A stretch of 64,000 nt of DNA from Rhizobium sp. N324 (GCF_001664485.1 NZ_CP013635.1:434001-498000), one strand, 5' to 3'. Shown: positions 17,767 to 26,269, counted from the stretch's first letter. Translations and numbers: made by a program. Notes: generated by a model not told the origin, from the letters alone.

Positions 17767-17789
17767 TATGATTACCAGTAGTAATCATA
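17767..17789. promoter_or_regulatory. Perfect inverted repeat in AT-rich intergenic DNA
   Basis: TATGATTAC (17767-17775) and GTAATCATA (17781-17789) form a perfect 9-bp inverted repeat around CAGTA. It lies in an unusually AT-rich stretch (17740-17880), about 117 bp upstream of the small gene at 17906. The symmetry suits a dimeric repressor site. A transcript hairpin is possible, but there is no T-run after it. Confidence 0.4.
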
Positions 17790-17905
17790 CCAACCATTCA
17801 ATGACATAACTTAACATTCTTTAAGTGCAAGATTATTTAAGTGAAATCCGGCGAATCCCGATGTTATACTCTGATTTCACTTTGGAGCCATGGGAGGAGG
17901 ATGCA

Positions 17906-18169
17906 ATGCCTACCGTAATGGTCTGTCACGACGTCAAAGACACGAAACACTGGCTCGTCTCGCCTGTTCGCAAGCAAGTACTGGAACCCGTCGGCGTCAC
18001 GAATATTCGCACCTTCACAGACCCTCAAACGCCCAACCGCGTTGGCTTGGTGATGGAGGTTGCAGACATGCAAAAGTTGATGGCCTTCATGCAGACCAAG
18101 GCCGCGGCCGATGCGATGGCGAGTGATGGCGTGCTGCCGGAGACCATGATGATCCTGGTGCAATCGTAA
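17906..18169 (+). CDS. Small alpha/beta protein of unknown function
   Basis: This 87-residue protein starts at the ATG at 17906, preceded by GGGAGGAGG, a near-perfect ribosome site; the frame is open 27 codons further but without such a site. The pattern is beta-alpha-beta-beta-alpha-beta (TVMVCHDVKDTKHWL, NIRTFTDPQTPNRVGLVMEV, MQKLMAFMQTKAAADAM, ETMMILVQ). That is compatible with a dimeric ferredoxin-like fold, as in monooxygenase-like small proteins. I cannot name it. The next gene, 33 bp downstream, has a similar size and layout, so the two probably form an operon of related proteins. Confidence 0.7.
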   Translation: MPTVMVCHDVKDTKHWLVSPVRKQVLEPVGVTNIRTFTDPQTPNRVGLVMEVADMQKLMAFMQTKAAADAMASDGVLPETMMILVQS

Positions 18170-18202
18170 CACACATCTCTACGGGCAACGCGGGAGGATG
18201 AA

Positions 18203-18472
18203 ATGACGACTCTATTCGTGAGGCACGAGGTCTCCGACTACGCCACCTGGCGCAAGATCTATGATGCGTTTCATCAGGTGCAAAAGGCCAATGGCGTTAC
18301 GGCGGAAGCCGTCTACCGGGCCACGGACAACCCGAACGACATTACCGTAACGCACGAGTTTGCCACGCTGGAAGCGGCTCAGGCTTTCAGTAAGCTGGAA
18401 GAGCTGAAGGCAGCGATGCGCAAGGGAGGGGTACTCGGGACTCCGATCGTGTGGTTTGCCAATAAAGCGTGA
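18203..18472 (+). CDS. Small alpha/beta protein, possible paralogue of the upstream gene
   Basis: This 89-residue protein starts with TTLFVRHEVSDYATWRKIYD and continues with a central AVYRATDNPNDITVTHEFAT strand pair and a helix EAAQAFSKLEELKAAMRKGG. The layout matches the gene before it (a strand with HDVKD/HEVSD, a Trp-containing helix, then two strands and a helix). It resembles antibiotic-biosynthesis-monooxygenase-like or cyclase-like small domains. No catalytic residue can be named. Start has GGGAGGA 6-7 bp upstream. Confidence 0.72.
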   Translation: MTTLFVRHEVSDYATWRKIYDAFHQVQKANGVTAEAVYRATDNPNDITVTHEFATLEAAQAFSKLEELKAAMRKGGVLGTPIVWFANKA

Positions 18473-18568
18473 AATGGCCCAACGACCGCAGCCGGGCAGT
18501 GGTGGCTAAGCTGCCGCCGTCCGGCGCATGAGATGAAGGCGGCGGAGTTCGCGCTCTGCCGAGCGCCC

Positions 18569-18988
18569 TCACTGCACGCTCCTCAAATCGTGCAGGAGAT
18601 CCAGGCCGCGCTGATATTTTTCCGTTTTCTTGCCGGCCTGTTCGGCCTGACGGAGATTATCTTCGAGGTCGGCTTGCTTGACCGGCAGAGCAAGCGGGTT
18701 CGAAGCCGCACGCCTGACGAAGTCGTCCTCTGTCTCGTCCGGCCGCCGTGTCAGAGCATCGACCGCGGCGACGATCGCCGGCGGAAAGCCTTCCTTCCTC
18801 AGCCTGTCGAGCGTCCACCCGCTTGCCTTCTCGACGACGTCATGAAGGTAGGCTACCGTTCGTGTCTCGTCGCCGGAAACGAGAAGTGCTACCCGCTGGC
18901 AGTGCTCGAAGTACGGCCGGTCGGTCTTATCAGCCTGCCCTTCATGCGCTTCGAGAGCGATTTGGATGGCGTGGTCGAGATGCTGCAT
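18569..18988 (-). CDS. HD-domain protein, MESH1/RelA-hydrolase-like
   Basis: This 139-residue single-domain protein carries the HD metal site: H29 (YFEHCQRVA), H49-D50 (YLHDVVE) and D107 in KQADLEDN, with N111 four residues later. That spacing matches the small alarmone or NADPH hydrolase MESH1 and the RelA/SpoT hydrolase domain. The usual acidic pair after HD (ED) reads E53-K54, so the second carboxylate is missing. It could hydrolyse (p)ppGpp or another phosphorylated nucleotide, or have lost some activity. It lies 4 bp upstream-side of the DUF2934 gene on the same strand and is likely co-transcribed. Confidence 0.75.
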   Translation of the reverse strand: MQHLDHAIQIALEAHEGQADKTDRPYFEHCQRVALLVSGDETRTVAYLHDVVEKASGWTLDRLRKEGFPPAIVAAVDALTRRPDETEDDFVRRAASNPLALPVKQADLEDNLRQAEQAGKKTEKYQRGLDLLHDLRSVQ

Positions 18989-18992
18989 CGGA

Positions 18993-19322
18993 TTACGGCC
19001 CCTCGGTCTTCCTGATCTTCCGCTGGGACTGCTTTTCGCCAGTCGTCATTTCCAAATCCGGCACGGAAGGAACCTTGGCAACCTGGCCGCGCTTTGGCGA
19101 CCGCCGATCGAAATCGCCGCTCTCACCGGCGCCCTGAAGCAGCGCCGCATCATCCCTGTCGTCTTCATCGAGCAGATCCTGCAGGGTCTCATGCTCATCC
19201 TCGCCGGCCAGTTCATCGCAGGCTTGCAGCCAATGGCGCTGGTCCGCTCCATCCGGGCGGCCCTCGGCCTCCCAGATTTCATAGGCACGGCGACGTATCT
19301 GCTCGTGCTTGTCTATAGCCAT
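18993..19322 (-). CDS. DUF2934 protein
   Basis: This 109-residue protein starts with MAIDKHEQIRRRAYEIW, followed by EAEGRPDGADQRHWLQACDE, the hallmark of the short DUF2934 domain that is abundant in rhizobia. The rest is a charged, probably disordered tail (DLLDEDDRDDAALL, then basic). The start at 19322 is set by the domain and a GGAGAAG site; the frame runs on upstream as shadow sequence. Function is unknown. It is followed at 4 bp by the HD-domain gene. Confidence 0.8.
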   Translation of the reverse strand: MAIDKHEQIRRRAYEIWEAEGRPDGADQRHWLQACDELAGEDEHETLQDLLDEDDRDDAALLQGAGESGDFDRRSPKRGQVAKVPSVPDLEMTTGEKQSQRKIRKTEGP

Positions 19323-19353
19323 GATCTTCTCCAAGCACATTTGAATGAGCCGC

Positions 19354-19704
19354 TCAGGGCGTGTTGATGGTCGGAAGAAAATCCACCACCTGTTTACGCT
19401 CATCTTTTGAAAGCGTCTCCACCCGCTCCCGCCAGAACCTCTCGGCCTCCGGCGGATCCTGATCCCATTGGCGGACTTCGGTGATGTTGTCGTCAATTTT
19501 GGACCGGCGGCGGCCACCGAGTCTGAGATATTCCGTCGCAAGTTTCAGGCTGGGGGTTTCGCTGTCGCCGCCGTCTATCACCGCGCGTGCATTGCTGCGG
19601 GCCTTCTCCAACGTCCTGCGACGATCATCCGCCGCCTGTTGTGTGTCGGCCGAGCGTGCGTCGTCAGTGCCGCTTTCCGGAGGTGTAGCGGATTTGGACA
19701 TCAT
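19354..19704 (-). CDS. Hypothetical protein, highly charged
   Basis: This 116-residue protein starts at an ATG-ATG pair (19704) with GGAAGGA about 9 bp upstream. It has a disordered N-terminus (SATPPESGTDDARSADTQQ), then a basic/acidic helical region (ADDRRRTLEKARSNARAVIDG, PPEAERFWRERVETLSKDER). No known domain is recognised. It sits 31 bp upstream of the DUF2934 gene on the same strand, so these three minus-strand genes may be one transcript. Confidence 0.55.
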   Translation of the reverse strand: MMSKSATPPESGTDDARSADTQQAADDRRRTLEKARSNARAVIDGGDSETPSLKLATEYLRLGGRRRSKIDDNITEVRQWDQDPPEAERFWRERVETLSKDERKQVVDFLPTINTP

Positions 19705-19821
19705 ACCGGTTATCCTTCCAACCCATCCACAGATGTTGCGATTCGATAACCCTCGCGAGTTGCAAGAGTTCCCGCCGATGGCCATGATTTGAGTGGAGGC
19801 TGGAGCCGGAGCGCCCGGCCA

Positions 19822-20112
19822 TCAATGTACGGCCATGCTCACCATGCGATAGGGGTGCACGGCCTCGAACTGCGAGATCATCGCCGTCGCCCGCAGCAGC
19901 ACGCGCTCGGCATTCTCGGGATCGTCACGGGCGAGTTCATCGGCGCTGACGCGGATTGCTTCAGCCATGTTGATGGAAAGTTCTGCAAATTGCGCATCGC
20001 CCTCAACGAGGGCCTCACGTGCCGTGTCTTCCAGCGTACGGGCGATGTCGACGAAGATCTCCTCGCGCTCCTCGACGCTCAGGTCTTTGATTATATTGGT
20101 CTTCTCTTCCAT
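19822..20112 (-). CDS. Hypothetical all-helical protein
   Basis: This 96-residue acidic protein is predicted to be almost entirely helical (LSVEEREEIFVDIARTLEDT, EGDAQFAELSINMAEAIRVS, DDPENAERVLLRATAMISQF). No cysteines, membrane segments or known motifs are present. The pattern is like a small helical-bundle or TPR-like protein. Function cannot be proposed. Confidence 0.55.
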   Translation of the reverse strand: MEEKTNIIKDLSVEEREEIFVDIARTLEDTAREALVEGDAQFAELSINMAEAIRVSADELARDDPENAERVLLRATAMISQFEAVHPYRMVSMAVH

Positions 20113-20311
20113 GACAGGCGCTCCGGAAAGACGTGGGAATCATCGTCTTTCATGTCGAACGCCGGAGCCACGCTTCGGTTCCCTGGAGGGGCGAGACTGG
20201 CGCCTCGGTGTCGGCATCGTTTGCCGTGCGATCAAGGCGCTGGATAACCGAAATGCCGGAGCGGACGGCTCGCTCATCGTCGGCGAATCCGAGCTGTTTT
20301 GCTTGGCCCGT

Positions 20312-20630
20312 CGCAAAGCCAGCGGCGTGACGGAATTGACAAAGATCTGATCCTTAGCGCATTCCTGGGCGAAGGATTTCGTCAGGCTGACGGCGGCCGC
20401 CTTGGTGACGGCATAATGGGCGTTTTGGGGTGGGCCTTGAAAGCATCGACCAAGGTCACGTTGACGACCCGCCCCGGCGACCCCATGACGCCGCGATGCG
20501 TCGAAACGGACGAACTAAGCAGTTCCTCATTGCGATCGATCTCGGTGGCCCATGCGAGATCATGAGCTTCGCGGTCGTCACTCCGAACCCGGAAGAACCG
20601 CCAACGATGATTGCGATCTGGTTCTTCGAA
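20312..20630 (-). pseudogene. Degraded short-chain dehydrogenase/reductase (SDR)
   Basis: In one minus-strand frame (about 20550-20630) the Rossmann start NQIAIIVGGSSGFGVTTAKL is readable, with the SDR glycine motif GGSSGFG. About 90 residues of the normal fold are then missing. In a second frame RVVNVTLVDAFKAHP (near 20430-20475) follows, and in a third HYAVTKAAAVSLTKSFAQE-type sequence (about 20345-20430) restores the catalytic YxxxK motif and continues to NSVTPLA near 20315. The start codon, middle and C-terminus are absent and the frame shifts at least twice. The 585-bp gap 20113-20697 holds no intact gene. Confidence 0.7.
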
Positions 20631-20697
20631 GTTCCACCTCGTTATTTGGCCGTGTGTCAAGTTTGGCAAAGCTCCAGGGCATTCTGAAAGTTTCGAA

Positions 20698-23600
20698 ATG
20701 ATCCCACGCCTCCAGCCCAAAGCTTCCATCCCTCTTCCGCCCGCTGGTTTCTTCCAGCAACTTATCGAGGCGGGGTTTACCGGCGATATCGAAACCGGCG
20801 CAGCAAGCCGAACTGTATTTTCGACCGACAATTCCATCTATCAGGTGGAGCCGGCCGGCATTCTTTTTCCAAGGAGCGTCGAAGACCTCCAACTGGTGGC
20901 GGCCGTGCTGTCGGAACCAGCCTTCCGGGGGACAAGCATCGCACCGCGCGGCGGCGGCACCGGCACGAACGGTCAGTCCCTGACATCGGGTGTCGTGGTG
21001 GACTGTTCGCGGCACATGACGTCCATTCTGGAAATCGATCCGGTCCGAAGGGTTGCGCGCGTCCAGGCCGGCGTCGTCAAGGATGAGCTGAACCGGGCGC
21101 TGAAGCCCTACGGCCTGTTCTTCGCACCCGAACTCTCCACCTCCAACCGCGCCACCATCGGCGGCATGATCGCCACCGACGCCTGCGGCCAAGGTTCCTG
21201 CCTCTACGGCAAGACTAGCAACCACGTCCTCGGATTGCGTATCGTGCTTACCGACGGTTCCGATTTCTGGTCGCGCCCGCTGGACGCGGAGGCGTTCGAG
21301 GAGATCGCCGCGCGTGAGGGCCGCGTTGGCGATGTTCACAGGACGGTCGAACGGATCGCCCGGGAAAAACATGAACGCATCGCCGAAATTTTCCCGAAGC
21401 TGAACCGCTACATGACCGGCTACGACCTCGCCCATGTCAGGCGCGGCGACGGACGCTTCGACCTCAATGCCGTTCTCTGCGGCTCGGAGGGAACGCTGGC
21501 GATGATCGCCGAAGCCGAGCTCAACCTTCTGCCGATCCCGGCCCATGCGGCGCTGATCAACATCCGCTACGGCGACTTCAACACCGCCCTGGAGGATGCC
21601 CGCAGCCTGGTGGCGCTGAAGGTCGCCTCGGTGGAAACGGTCGACGAGAAAGTCCTCGGGCTGGCGAAAGGCGATATCGTCTGGACCGGCATTGCCCGCT
21701 TCTTTCCCGACGATGCGGGCAACGCGACCAACGGCATCAACATTGCCGAAGTGCTGGCCGATGATGAAGCGGAACTCGAGCGCAAGCTTGCGGAGGTGAC
21801 CGCCGCCCTCGACACGGATGCGAACGCCCGCCATGCCGGCTATACGATCGCCCGGGGCCATGCCGACGCTGAAGCGATCTGGTCGATGCGCAAGCGGGCG
21901 GTCGGCCTGCTCGGAAATGTGGAAGGACCGGTCAGGCCCGTCGCCTTCGTCGAGGATACCGCCGTGCCGCCGGAAAACCTGGCGGCCTATATTCGCGACT
22001 TCCGTGCGCTTCTCGATGGCGCGGGCCTTTCCTACGGCATGTTCGGCCATGTCGATGCCGGCGTCCTGCACGTGCGGCCAGCGCTCGACCTCACCCGCGA
22101 CGACCACATCAGGCTGGTGCGCGACATCAGCGACGCCGTCGTGGCGCTCACCCGCAAATATGGCGGCGTGCTTTGGGGAGAGCACGGCAAGGGCGTGCGT
22201 TCGGAATATGTGCCGGAATTTTTCGGCGATCTTTATCCCAGCCTGCAGGAGATCAAGCGGGCTTTCGATCCTCAGAATCGGCTCAATCCCGGCAAGATCG
22301 CAACCCCTTCCGCGGAAGTGCTGACGAAGATCGACGATGTTCCGTTGCGCGGAGATATCGATCGCATCATCGGCAACGAGATCCGCTCCGCCTTCGACAA
22401 CGCCGCCTATTGCAACGGCAACGGCGCCTGTTTCGATTTCGACGAAACGAGCCCGATGTGCCCCTCCTACAAGGCGACGCGCGACCGGCGCTTTTCACCC
22501 AAGGGCCGCGCCGCCCTGATGCGGGAATGGCTGAGGCTGCTTGCGGAAAAGGGCATCGATCCCCGCCAGGAGGCGGCGCGCCTGCGGCGAAGCATTCCGC
22601 TTGCCAGCCTCGCGCGGCGCGCCTTCAATTCGCTGAATCCGGCCAATCGGGACGACTTTTCCCACGAGGTGCGCGCGACAATGGACACATGTCTCGCCTG
22701 CAAGGCCTGCGCGGGGCAATGTCCGGTGAAGGTCAGCGTTCCGGCCTTCCGCTCGAAATTCCTGGAACTCTATTATGGACGCTATCTCCGCCCGCTGAAG
22801 GACCCGCTGGTCGCGGCGATCGAAACCACCCTGCCGCTCGTCCGACGCATCCGGCCGGCCTATAACCTCATTGTCGGCACGCGCGCCGGCAGGACGATGA
22901 TGCGCATGACCGGGCTGACCTCCCTGCCGCGTCTGCCGCAAATCTCGCTGGCAAGAGAAGCTGCCCGCCTCGGCGTGCCGCTTGCGACCGCTCAGACAAT
23001 CGAAGCCCTGTCGCGCGAGGCAAGGCAGCGCAGCGTCGTTTTCGTCGCCGATGCCTTCACCGCCCACTTCGATCCCGATGTCGCGCTCGCCGCCATCAGG
23101 CTCGCTCGAAAAATGGGACTGACGCCCTTTCTTGCTGCCTCCCATATCAATGGCAAAGCCCTGCATGTTCATGGCTATCTCGGGCGCTTCGAGGCTGCAG
23201 CCAAGCAGACCGCACGTTATCTCCAGCGACTGGACGAGACAGGTGTGGCGCTCGTCGGGCTCGATCCATCGATGACGCTCGCCTTTCGCAGCGAATATAA
23301 GGGGATGTTGAAGGCGAATGTCCTGCTCCCACAGGAATGGCTGATCGCCAATCTCGACCGACTTGCAGCCTCGCCTTCCGCTGCCGAAGGCAAAAGCTTC
23401 CGCTTGATGGCCCATTGCACCGAGCGCACCAATGCGCCTGCCTCCGTCGCACAATGGCAAAAGATATTCTCAAGCCTCGGCATCGACCTTCGGGCAGCGC
23501 AAACCGGCTGTTGCGGCATGGCCGGCACCTTCGGCCACGAGGCCCGCAACCGGCCGATCTCCGAACGTCTCTACGCAATGAGCTGGAAGCCCGAGCTTGA

Positions 23601-23736
23601 TGCGGCCGGCGAAGCCGATATCCTCATGGCCACCGGCTATTCGTGCCGTTCTCAGGTGAAGGAAATCGACGGCAAGCGCATCCCGCATCCATTGCAGATC
23701 ATCGATCGCATGATCACTCACAAGCGGCCTAACTGA
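20698..23736 (+). CDS. FAD-linked D-2-hydroxyacid dehydrogenase with Fe-S and CCG domains (YdiJ-like)
   Basis: This 1012-residue protein is close in length and order to E. coli YdiJ (D-2-hydroxyglutarate dehydrogenase). The FAD-binding-4 domain has PRGGGTGTNGQSLTSG near 83-98, then the FAD-oxidase C domain (about 290-545). A cysteine cluster follows (C572, C578, C588 in SPMCPSYK), then a 4Fe-4S motif C665-x2-C668-x2-C671-x3-C675-P. A GlpC/CCG-type domain ends the protein (GCCGM at 937-941). It should oxidise a D-2-hydroxy acid and pass electrons to the respiratory chain. D-lactate is an alternative substrate. ATG 20698 is preferred over upstream non-ATG codons. Confidence 0.85.
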   Translation: MIPRLQPKASIPLPPAGFFQQLIEAGFTGDIETGAASRTVFSTDNSIYQVEPAGILFPRSVEDLQLVAAVLSEPAFRGTSIAPRGGGTGTNGQSLTSGVVVDCSRHMTSILEIDPVRRVARVQAGVVKDELNRALKPYGLFFAPELSTSNRATIGGMIATDACGQGSCLYGKTSNHVLGLRIVLTDGSDFWSRPLDAEAFEEIAAREGRVGDVHRTVERIAREKHERIAEIFPKLNRYMTGYDLAHVRRGDGRFDLNAVLCGSEGTLAMIAEAELNLLPIPAHAALINIRYGDFNTALEDARSLVALKVASVETVDEKVLGLAKGDIVWTGIARFFPDDAGNATNGINIAEVLADDEAELERKLAEVTAALDTDANARHAGYTIARGHADAEAIWSMRKRAVGLLGNVEGPVRPVAFVEDTAVPPENLAAYIRDFRALLDGAGLSYGMFGHVDAGVLHVRPALDLTRDDHIRLVRDISDAVVALTRKYGGVLWGEHGKGVRSEYVPEFFGDLYPSLQEIKRAFDPQNRLNPGKIATPSAEVLTKIDDVPLRGDIDRIIGNEIRSAFDNAAYCNGNGACFDFDETSPMCPSYKATRDRRFSPKGRAALMREWLRLLAEKGIDPRQEAARLRRSIPLASLARRAFNSLNPANRDDFSHEVRATMDTCLACKACAGQCPVKVSVPAFRSKFLELYYGRYLRPLKDPLVAAIETTLPLVRRIRPAYNLIVGTRAGRTMMRMTGLTSLPRLPQISLAREAARLGVPLATAQTIEALSREARQRSVVFVADAFTAHFDPDVALAAIRLARKMGLTPFLAASHINGKALHVHGYLGRFEAAAKQTARYLQRLDETGVALVGLDPSMTLAFRSEYKGMLKANVLLPQEWLIANLDRLAASPSAAEGKSFRLMAHCTERTNAPASVAQWQKIFSSLGIDLRAAQTGCCGMAGTFGHEARNRPISERLYAMSWKPELDAAGEADILMATGYSCRSQVKEIDGKRIPHPLQIIDRMITHKRPN

Positions 23737-23824
23737 TCATACAGTGTTTCTGTACCTCGGGGAGAAACGGAAAACTCCAGCATGCAATCGGCGGCGAAGC
23801 ATCAATGATGTCGGCCATGCATCA

Positions 23825-24088
23825 TCAGGCCGACTTCCCCCGAAGCACGGTCATTTGCTCGTGCTGAACCTCATTCGCATCATTCAGCACCGCGCGCCAA
23901 AGCCTGTTGCCGAGCCGAAGCGACACCCGCTTGGTGCCCTCGTGTTCAGCGGTGCCGATTTCCACGGTGCTGACGAGGGAGCCATGTCGCACATGACGAC
24001 GGAGATCGGTCAGCGACAGGCCGAACCGTTCCGCAAGTTCGGATGAATCCAGGATAAAATCCCCATTCGGATCGCACTCGATCAACAC
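23825..24088 (-). CDS. Small protein resembling DUF6522
   Basis: This 87-residue protein reads IECDPNGDFILDSSELAERF, then GLSLTDLRRHVRHGSLVSTVE, and ends in a beta-rich stretch (KRVSLRLGNRLWRAVLND). That layout matches my memory of the DUF6522 family of rhizobial proteins (short strand, helix-turn-helix-like pair, C-terminal strands), but I cannot verify it. It is monocistronic and lies 40 bp downstream-side of the HPP-CBS gene start-to-stop direction, on the same strand. Confidence 0.6.
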   Translation of the reverse strand: MLIECDPNGDFILDSSELAERFGLSLTDLRRHVRHGSLVSTVEIGTAEHEGTKRVSLRLGNRLWRAVLNDANEVQHEQMTVLRGKSA

Positions 24089-24128
24089 TGGCTCATTTCC
24101 TCGCTGCTTGACAATCCACGACTACCGC

Positions 24129-25259
24129 TCAGGCCACGGCCGAGATCGGGGCGCTGTCGTTCGGCAGCAGCCGCGCCACCGCGCTTAAGAGATCGGTCTG
24201 CGATATCAGCCCGAGAATGCGGTAGTCGTCATCGACAATGATGACGGCATGCGTACGACCATCGGTCAGAACGGGCAATAGCGATAGGGCCGCATCAGAA
24301 GATCTCGCTACCGCCGGTTTTGAGATCGCGTGCGCGATGGTCTCCGCGCCTTCGGACAATTCCCGCAAGCCGACGGTGCCGATGAGACGCCCCTCCGGAT
24401 CCTTCACCGGCAGCGTTCGGATATTGTGCTTCAGGAGAAGATGCCGCGCCGCAGCCGGTTCCGCAGCTTCGCCGATGGCGATCACGTCACGCGACATGAT
24501 ATCGGCACAGCTGATCTTGTCGTTTGAGCGGATGGCGGCTTGCAGCTCGACCTGCTGCAGCAGTCGGGCGAGATCGCCCCGGTCGATATCGAAGGTTTCA
24601 TCGAGCGCTGCCAGGGCCGCATCGACATCCTCTTCGCGAAAACCCACCCGCACGGCCGACGGCATGTCGATCGTCTGATGGGTATTCTCAGCCGGCCTTG
24701 GAACCACGTGCGGATAATTCCGCTTGGAAAGCTTGTGGAACAGCAGACCAAGGCCGACGAGGATGCAGGAGTTCAAAGCGACGGGCACGAAGGGAAAAAG
24801 AAACCCCCAGCCGGCAACGACCGGACCGCCGAGCACGGCGGTGAGCGCTGCAGCTCCGCCAGGCGGATGAAGGCACCGCGTAAAGGACATCGCGCCGATG
24901 GCAAGCGAGACGCCGACGCCGGTCGCGATGATCGGGTCGCGGATGAAATAGGCGGCAATGATACCCATCAGAGCGGAAATCGTATTGCCGCCGATGATTG
25001 ACCAAGGCTGCGCAAGCGGGCTCGCCGGCACCGCAAAAAGCAGCACCGCAGACGCGCCCATCGGCGCGACGATCAGGGGAAGATGCGGCCCCTGCCCGAA
25101 CAGATAGCCGCTGAGGACGCCGGTGAGGCCAATGGCCAGCAAAGCGCCGAGACATGCGATCAGCCGCTCTCGTAAGGTCGCGCCGGCCAGGATCGGTGAA
25201 AACAGCCGAAAGCGGCGGAAGCGGCTCGGTCCCAACTTCGGGGAAACGGGAGATTGCAT
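24129..25259 (-). CDS. HPP-family membrane protein with tandem CBS domains
   Basis: This 376-residue protein begins with an HPP transmembrane module (about 25-180, four to five helices). Family motifs include GVLSGYLFGQGPHLPLIVAP, MGASAVLLFAVPASPLAQPW and HPPGGAAALTAVLGG. A linker follows, then two CBS domains (about 245-365; DIMSRDVIAIGEAAEPAAAR and LLPVLTDGRTHAVIIVDDD). HPP proteins are linked to nitrite transport in chloroplasts and cyanobacteria; the bacterial CBS fusions are not well characterised. The CBS pair probably binds an adenine nucleotide and gates the membrane part. Confidence 0.85.
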   Translation of the reverse strand: MQSPVSPKLGPSRFRRFRLFSPILAGATLRERLIACLGALLAIGLTGVLSGYLFGQGPHLPLIVAPMGASAVLLFAVPASPLAQPWSIIGGNTISALMGIIAAYFIRDPIIATGVGVSLAIGAMSFTRCLHPPGGAAALTAVLGGPVVAGWGFLFPFVPVALNSCILVGLGLLFHKLSKRNYPHVVPRPAENTHQTIDMPSAVRVGFREEDVDAALAALDETFDIDRGDLARLLQQVELQAAIRSNDKISCADIMSRDVIAIGEAAEPAAARHLLLKHNIRTLPVKDPEGRLIGTVGLRELSEGAETIAHAISKPAVARSSDAALSLLPVLTDGRTHAVIIVDDDYRILGLISQTDLLSAVARLLPNDSAPISAVA

Positions 25260-25317
25260 GACAAGACCAATTTGAAGCGAGGATTATCCGGCGGGATGAG
25301 GGAAGACGAGGGGCGGG

Positions 25318-26223
25318 CTAGTTCATTGCCAGTCTGGCATCCCTGCCTTTTGTCGCGCTGAGGACTTCGTGGAATGCGTTGAAAGCGCTGGGGCGATCGT
25401 TCTTGCGGTAGACCAGCAGCGTCTCCACGAGCCCCAGCTGATGGGTCTGGACGGATGTCGGCCAGTGCATGAGGTCGAGAACGGATCTCGGCATGACGCC
25501 GGCAGTATTGCCGGTCGCCACGCTCGCCAGGATCGCATGGTAGGAGCCATGCTCGCTCGTCCGCAGGGCGGTCGATTTGCGCGCCCAGTTTTCGGCGATC
25601 CGGCGATAGGTGCAGCCAGGCTCCAAAGCGGCAATCGACCCGACACGCAGGTCGGCAGCGGATTTGACCGCGGGATGCCCGGATGGCAGCACGATCAACA
25701 GGTCTTCGACAAAGACCGGCTCCATCTCCAGCGCCTTGAGCTCGGCCTCGAAACCCGCGTCTTCCCCGCGCATCGTCTTCGGCGGGCGGGCAATCAGCGC
25801 GCAGTCCAGTGCATCGGCCACAACGGCGCGGGCGAGGTCGCGGGATGCGCCCATCGTCAGATGAAGCGACACATCAGGCCACATCCGGTTGAATTGCGTC
25901 AGCGCCGCCGGCAGCCGGCTCGCCGCCGTGCTTTCCATTGTGCCGACGCGCAATGTTCCCGACGGGGCGAGAGGCCGCACGGCCTGGCGCGCTTCGAGCG
26001 CAAGCGCCATCAGCCGGTTGGCGTAGGCCAGGAACGTCTCCCCCTCCCGCGTCAACGTCATCTTCTTGCCGTCACGGCTGAACAGGAAAACACCGAGATC
26101 GTCCTCCAACTGCCGGATGCGCGTCGTCACATTCGACGGCACCCGACCGACCGCCTTGGCAGCCTTGGTAACGCTGCGATCGCCGGCGACAGCGAGGAAT
26201 ATTTCGAGCGACGAAAGGTCCAA
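25318..26223 (-). CDS. LysR-family transcriptional regulator
   Basis: This 301-residue regulator has an N-terminal winged helix-turn-helix (1-60: LEIFLAVAGDRSVTKAAKAV, then RVPSNVTTRIRQLEDDLGV) and a periplasmic-binding-protein-like effector domain (about 90-295). The usual second-helix motif AAVSRQI is replaced by SNVTTRI. The effector is unknown. An inverted repeat lies 23-46 bp upstream of its start and could be its own site. The divergent gene at 26480 is the nearest candidate target, but no functional link is visible. Confidence 0.88.
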   Translation of the reverse strand: MDLSSLEIFLAVAGDRSVTKAAKAVGRVPSNVTTRIRQLEDDLGVFLFSRDGKKMTLTREGETFLAYANRLMALALEARQAVRPLAPSGTLRVGTMESTAASRLPAALTQFNRMWPDVSLHLTMGASRDLARAVVADALDCALIARPPKTMRGEDAGFEAELKALEMEPVFVEDLLIVLPSGHPAVKSAADLRVGSIAALEPGCTYRRIAENWARKSTALRTSEHGSYHAILASVATGNTAGVMPRSVLDLMHWPTSVQTHQLGLVETLLVYRKNDRPSAFNAFHEVLSATKGRDARLAMN

Positions 26224-26245
26224 TGAAAGATCTCGTTTCCGGAAT

Positions 26246-26269
26246 TATGGAGAAAGATAATTCTCCATA
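26246..26269. promoter_or_regulatory. Inverted repeat upstream of the LysR gene
   Basis: TATGGAGAA (26246-26254) and TTCTCCATA (26261-26269) form a perfect 9-bp inverted repeat with a 6-bp AT-rich spacer. It begins 23 bp upstream of the LysR start codon, where autorepression by the regulator would be expected. Confidence 0.45.

Noticed and set aside
20578..22185. Minus-strand frame of 535 codons antisense to the YdiJ-like gene
   Set aside because: It overlaps a well-supported FAD/Fe-S protein and its translation is low-complexity His/Asp/Gly-rich sequence.
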